A stretch of 7,312 nt of DNA, taken from the NCBI GenBank assembly GCA_014380155.1, contig JACMKJ010000606.1, positions 1 to 7,312 of the forward strand, read 5' to 3'. Below the pieces are notes generated by a model. It did not search any database and was not told the origin of the DNA. It worked only from the letters and a program-made list of their open reading frames with translations. The position numbers and the translations under genes are program-made. The DNA comes from Rhizobacter sp. GTDB taxonomy: Bacteria; Pseudomonadota; Gammaproteobacteria; Burkholderiales; Burkholderiaceae_C. Every line of letters begins with the position of its first letter. The first letter of the stretch is position 1. This document shows, one piece after another, positions 6,167-7,312 of this stretch.

Positions 6167-7312
6167 TCAGCGCAGGTTCACCAGGGTCTGCAACACCTGG
6201 TCTTGCGTCTTGATCGTCTGTGCGTTCGCCTGGTAGGTGCGCTGAGCCGTGATCATGTTGACCAGCTCGGCCGTCAGGTCGACGTTCGACTCTTCCAGCG
6301 CGCCCGACTGCAACACCCCCAGGTTGCCCTGGCCCGGCGTGCCGACGATCGGGTCGCCCGACTCGTAGGTGCGCGCCCACAGGTTGCCGCCCAGCGGCTT
6401 CAGGCCTTGCGGGTTGCGGAAGGTCGAGAGTTCGATCTGCCCGGCCGGCTTGGACTGGCCGTTGGAGTAGGTCGCCATCACGATGCCGTCTTTTTCGATC
6501 GACAAGCCCGAGAGCTGGCCCGGCGCGTAGCCGTCTTGCGTCAGGTTGGTCACGCCGAAACCGGCGCCGAACTGCGAGGCACCCGACAGGTCGAGCTGGA
6601 TGCCGGGGATGGGCAAGGTGACTGCACCGGCCGCGTTGGTGGAGGCTGGCACGTCGAGGGTCACCGCGCCGGCGGGGGCGGTCGGCGAGCCGCCGTTGGC
6701 CGGGAAGACCATCGTGGTCAGCGGGGCCGGGTCACCGGCGCCATCGACCGCCACCGAGGTGCCGTTGGCCGTGACGTACACATTCCAGGTGGAGGTGGCC
6801 GTCTTCTGGAAGTAATAGGTCAGCGCCACGTCCTGGCCCAGGTCGTCGTAGACGGTGAGCGAGGTGGCGTTGTTGTAGGTGGTCGCGTCGCTGAAATTGA
6901 CCATCGGCGTGGTCGCCGGCAGCGTGACGGCCGAACGCGAGTCGAGGTTCATCTCCATCGTGATCTCGGTCGTGGGGGCCGGGTCGATGCCCGCGGTGGG
7001 CAGCTGCAGCGGCACGGCCAGGCCGGGCTGGATCACGCCTTGTGCATCAGCCGGGTAGCCGAGCAGCTGGCCGCTCTGGTTGTTGACGATGAAGCCATCT
7101 TTGTTGACCTGGAACTGGCCGTTGCGCGAGTAAAGCGTCTGGCCGCCACTGCTCACCTCGAAGAAGCCCTGGCCGTTGATGGCGAGGTCCATGCCGTTGG
7201 CGGTGGTGGTGATGTTGCCCTGGCTGAACTGCTGCGTCACCGCCTGCAGGTTCACGCCAATGCCGATGCTGCTGCTGCCGCCCGCGCCCAGCGCCGCGGC
7301 GTACATGTCGCC
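6167..7312 (-). CDS. flgE: Flagellar hook protein FlgE (5' end outside the window)
   Basis: FlgE polymerises outside the cell into the hook, the universal joint between rod and filament; it is exported by the flagellar type III apparatus and has no signal peptide. The window holds 381 codons plus a TGA stop, and the frame is open to the window edge (Gly-Asp before the first visible Met), so that Met is not the start. The missing N-terminus is probably about 40 residues, including the rod/hook N-terminal helix. Visible landmarks in order: a GIGVNLQAVTQQFSQGNI segment, the D1 core NGMDLAINGQGFFEV shared with FlgF and FlgG, a central D2-type segment with TTYNNATSLTVYDDLGQ, and the C-terminal helix with ALEESNVDLTAELVNMITAQ ending in TLVNLR. 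The Ala/Gly/Thr/Pro-rich middle is the exposed, variable part of hook proteins. No cysteine is present. flgF follows after 25 bp. Family assignment is firm; full length is unknown. Confidence 0.96.
   Translation of the reverse strand, partial: GDMYAAALGAGGSSSIGIGVNLQAVTQQFSQGNITTTANGMDLAINGQGFFEVSSGGQTLYSRNGQFQVNKDGFIVNNQSGQLLGYPADAQGVIQPGLAVPLQLPTAGIDPAPTTEITMEMNLDSRSAVTLPATTPMVNFSDATTYNNATSLTVYDDLGQDVALTYYFQKTATSTWNVYVTANGTSVAVDGAGDPAPLTTMVFPANGGSPTAPAGAVTLDVPASTNAAGAVTLPIPGIQLDLSGASQFGAGFGVTNLTQDGYAPGQLSGLSIEKDGIVMATYSNGQSKPAGQIELSTFRNPQGLKPLGGNLWARTYESGDPIVGTPGQGNLGVLQSGALEESNVDLTAELVNMITAQRTYQANAQTIKTQDQVLQTLVNLR

Noticed and set aside
4987..6213. A 408-codon open frame on the plus strand
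   Set aside because: It lies antisense to flgG, flgF and the end of flgE. Its translation is rich in His, Arg, Gly and Ala with no recognisable domain, the usual product of GC-rich third positions read on the other strand.
7304..7306. ATG as the flgE start
   Set aside because: The frame stays open upstream to the window edge and the protein from this Met lacks the N-terminal helix found in all hook proteins, so it is an internal Met.
5413..7312. Repeated motifs among flgE, flgF and flgG (LDVAV/DLAIN, SNV, NNLAN) as a recent duplication
   Set aside because: These are the shared D0/D1 elements of the rod-hook family, an ancient paralogy rather than a local repeat.
1..7312. CRISPR array, mobile element, tRNA/rRNA, defence or other accessory system
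   Set aside because: The whole window is filled by seven collinear flagellar genes with gaps of 37 bp or less, leaving no room for one, and no repeats of that kind were seen.

Overview
The window is a contiguous block of flagellar rod, ring and hook genes from a GC-rich betaproteobacterium, most likely Burkholderiales. The lineage is inferred from strong G/C preference at third codon positions, from FlgJ carrying a muramidase-type C-terminal domain, and from the general look of the proteins; it was not tested by any search. All genes lie on the minus strand, so transcription runs from position 7312 towards position 1.

In transcription order the layout is: flgE (hook, 5' end outside the window, 7312-6167), flgF (proximal rod, 6141-5413), flgG (distal rod, 5397-4615), flgH (L-ring lipoprotein, 4615-3932), flgI (P-ring, 3894-2749), flgJ (rod cap and peptidoglycan hydrolase, 2745-1867), and flgK (hook-filament junction protein HAP1, 1865-1, 3' end outside the window). 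This is the canonical flgBCDEFGHIJ-KL order. Junctions are tight: 25 bp, 15 bp, a 1-base overlap, 37 bp, 3 bp and 1 bp. No promoter, terminator, mobile element, RNA gene or repeat array interrupts the series, which fits a single transcription unit. No gene-free stretch exceeds 37 bp.

The genes build successive parts of one structure. FlgF and FlgG form rod sections that cross the periplasm, while FlgJ caps the growing rod and cuts peptidoglycan to let it through. FlgI (Sec-exported) and FlgH (outer-membrane lipoprotein) form the P and L ring bushing. FlgE then polymerises into the hook outside the cell, and FlgK joins hook to filament.

I found no new system here. The points worth a second look are small: a hairpin that would place the flgI ribosome-binding site in its loop, apparent translational coupling at flgG-flgH and flgJ-flgK, a duplicated beta-rich segment in the variable part of FlgK, and an absence of cysteine from the axial proteins together with a single-cysteine FlgI. 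Many long open frames on the plus strand are antisense shadows produced by high GC.
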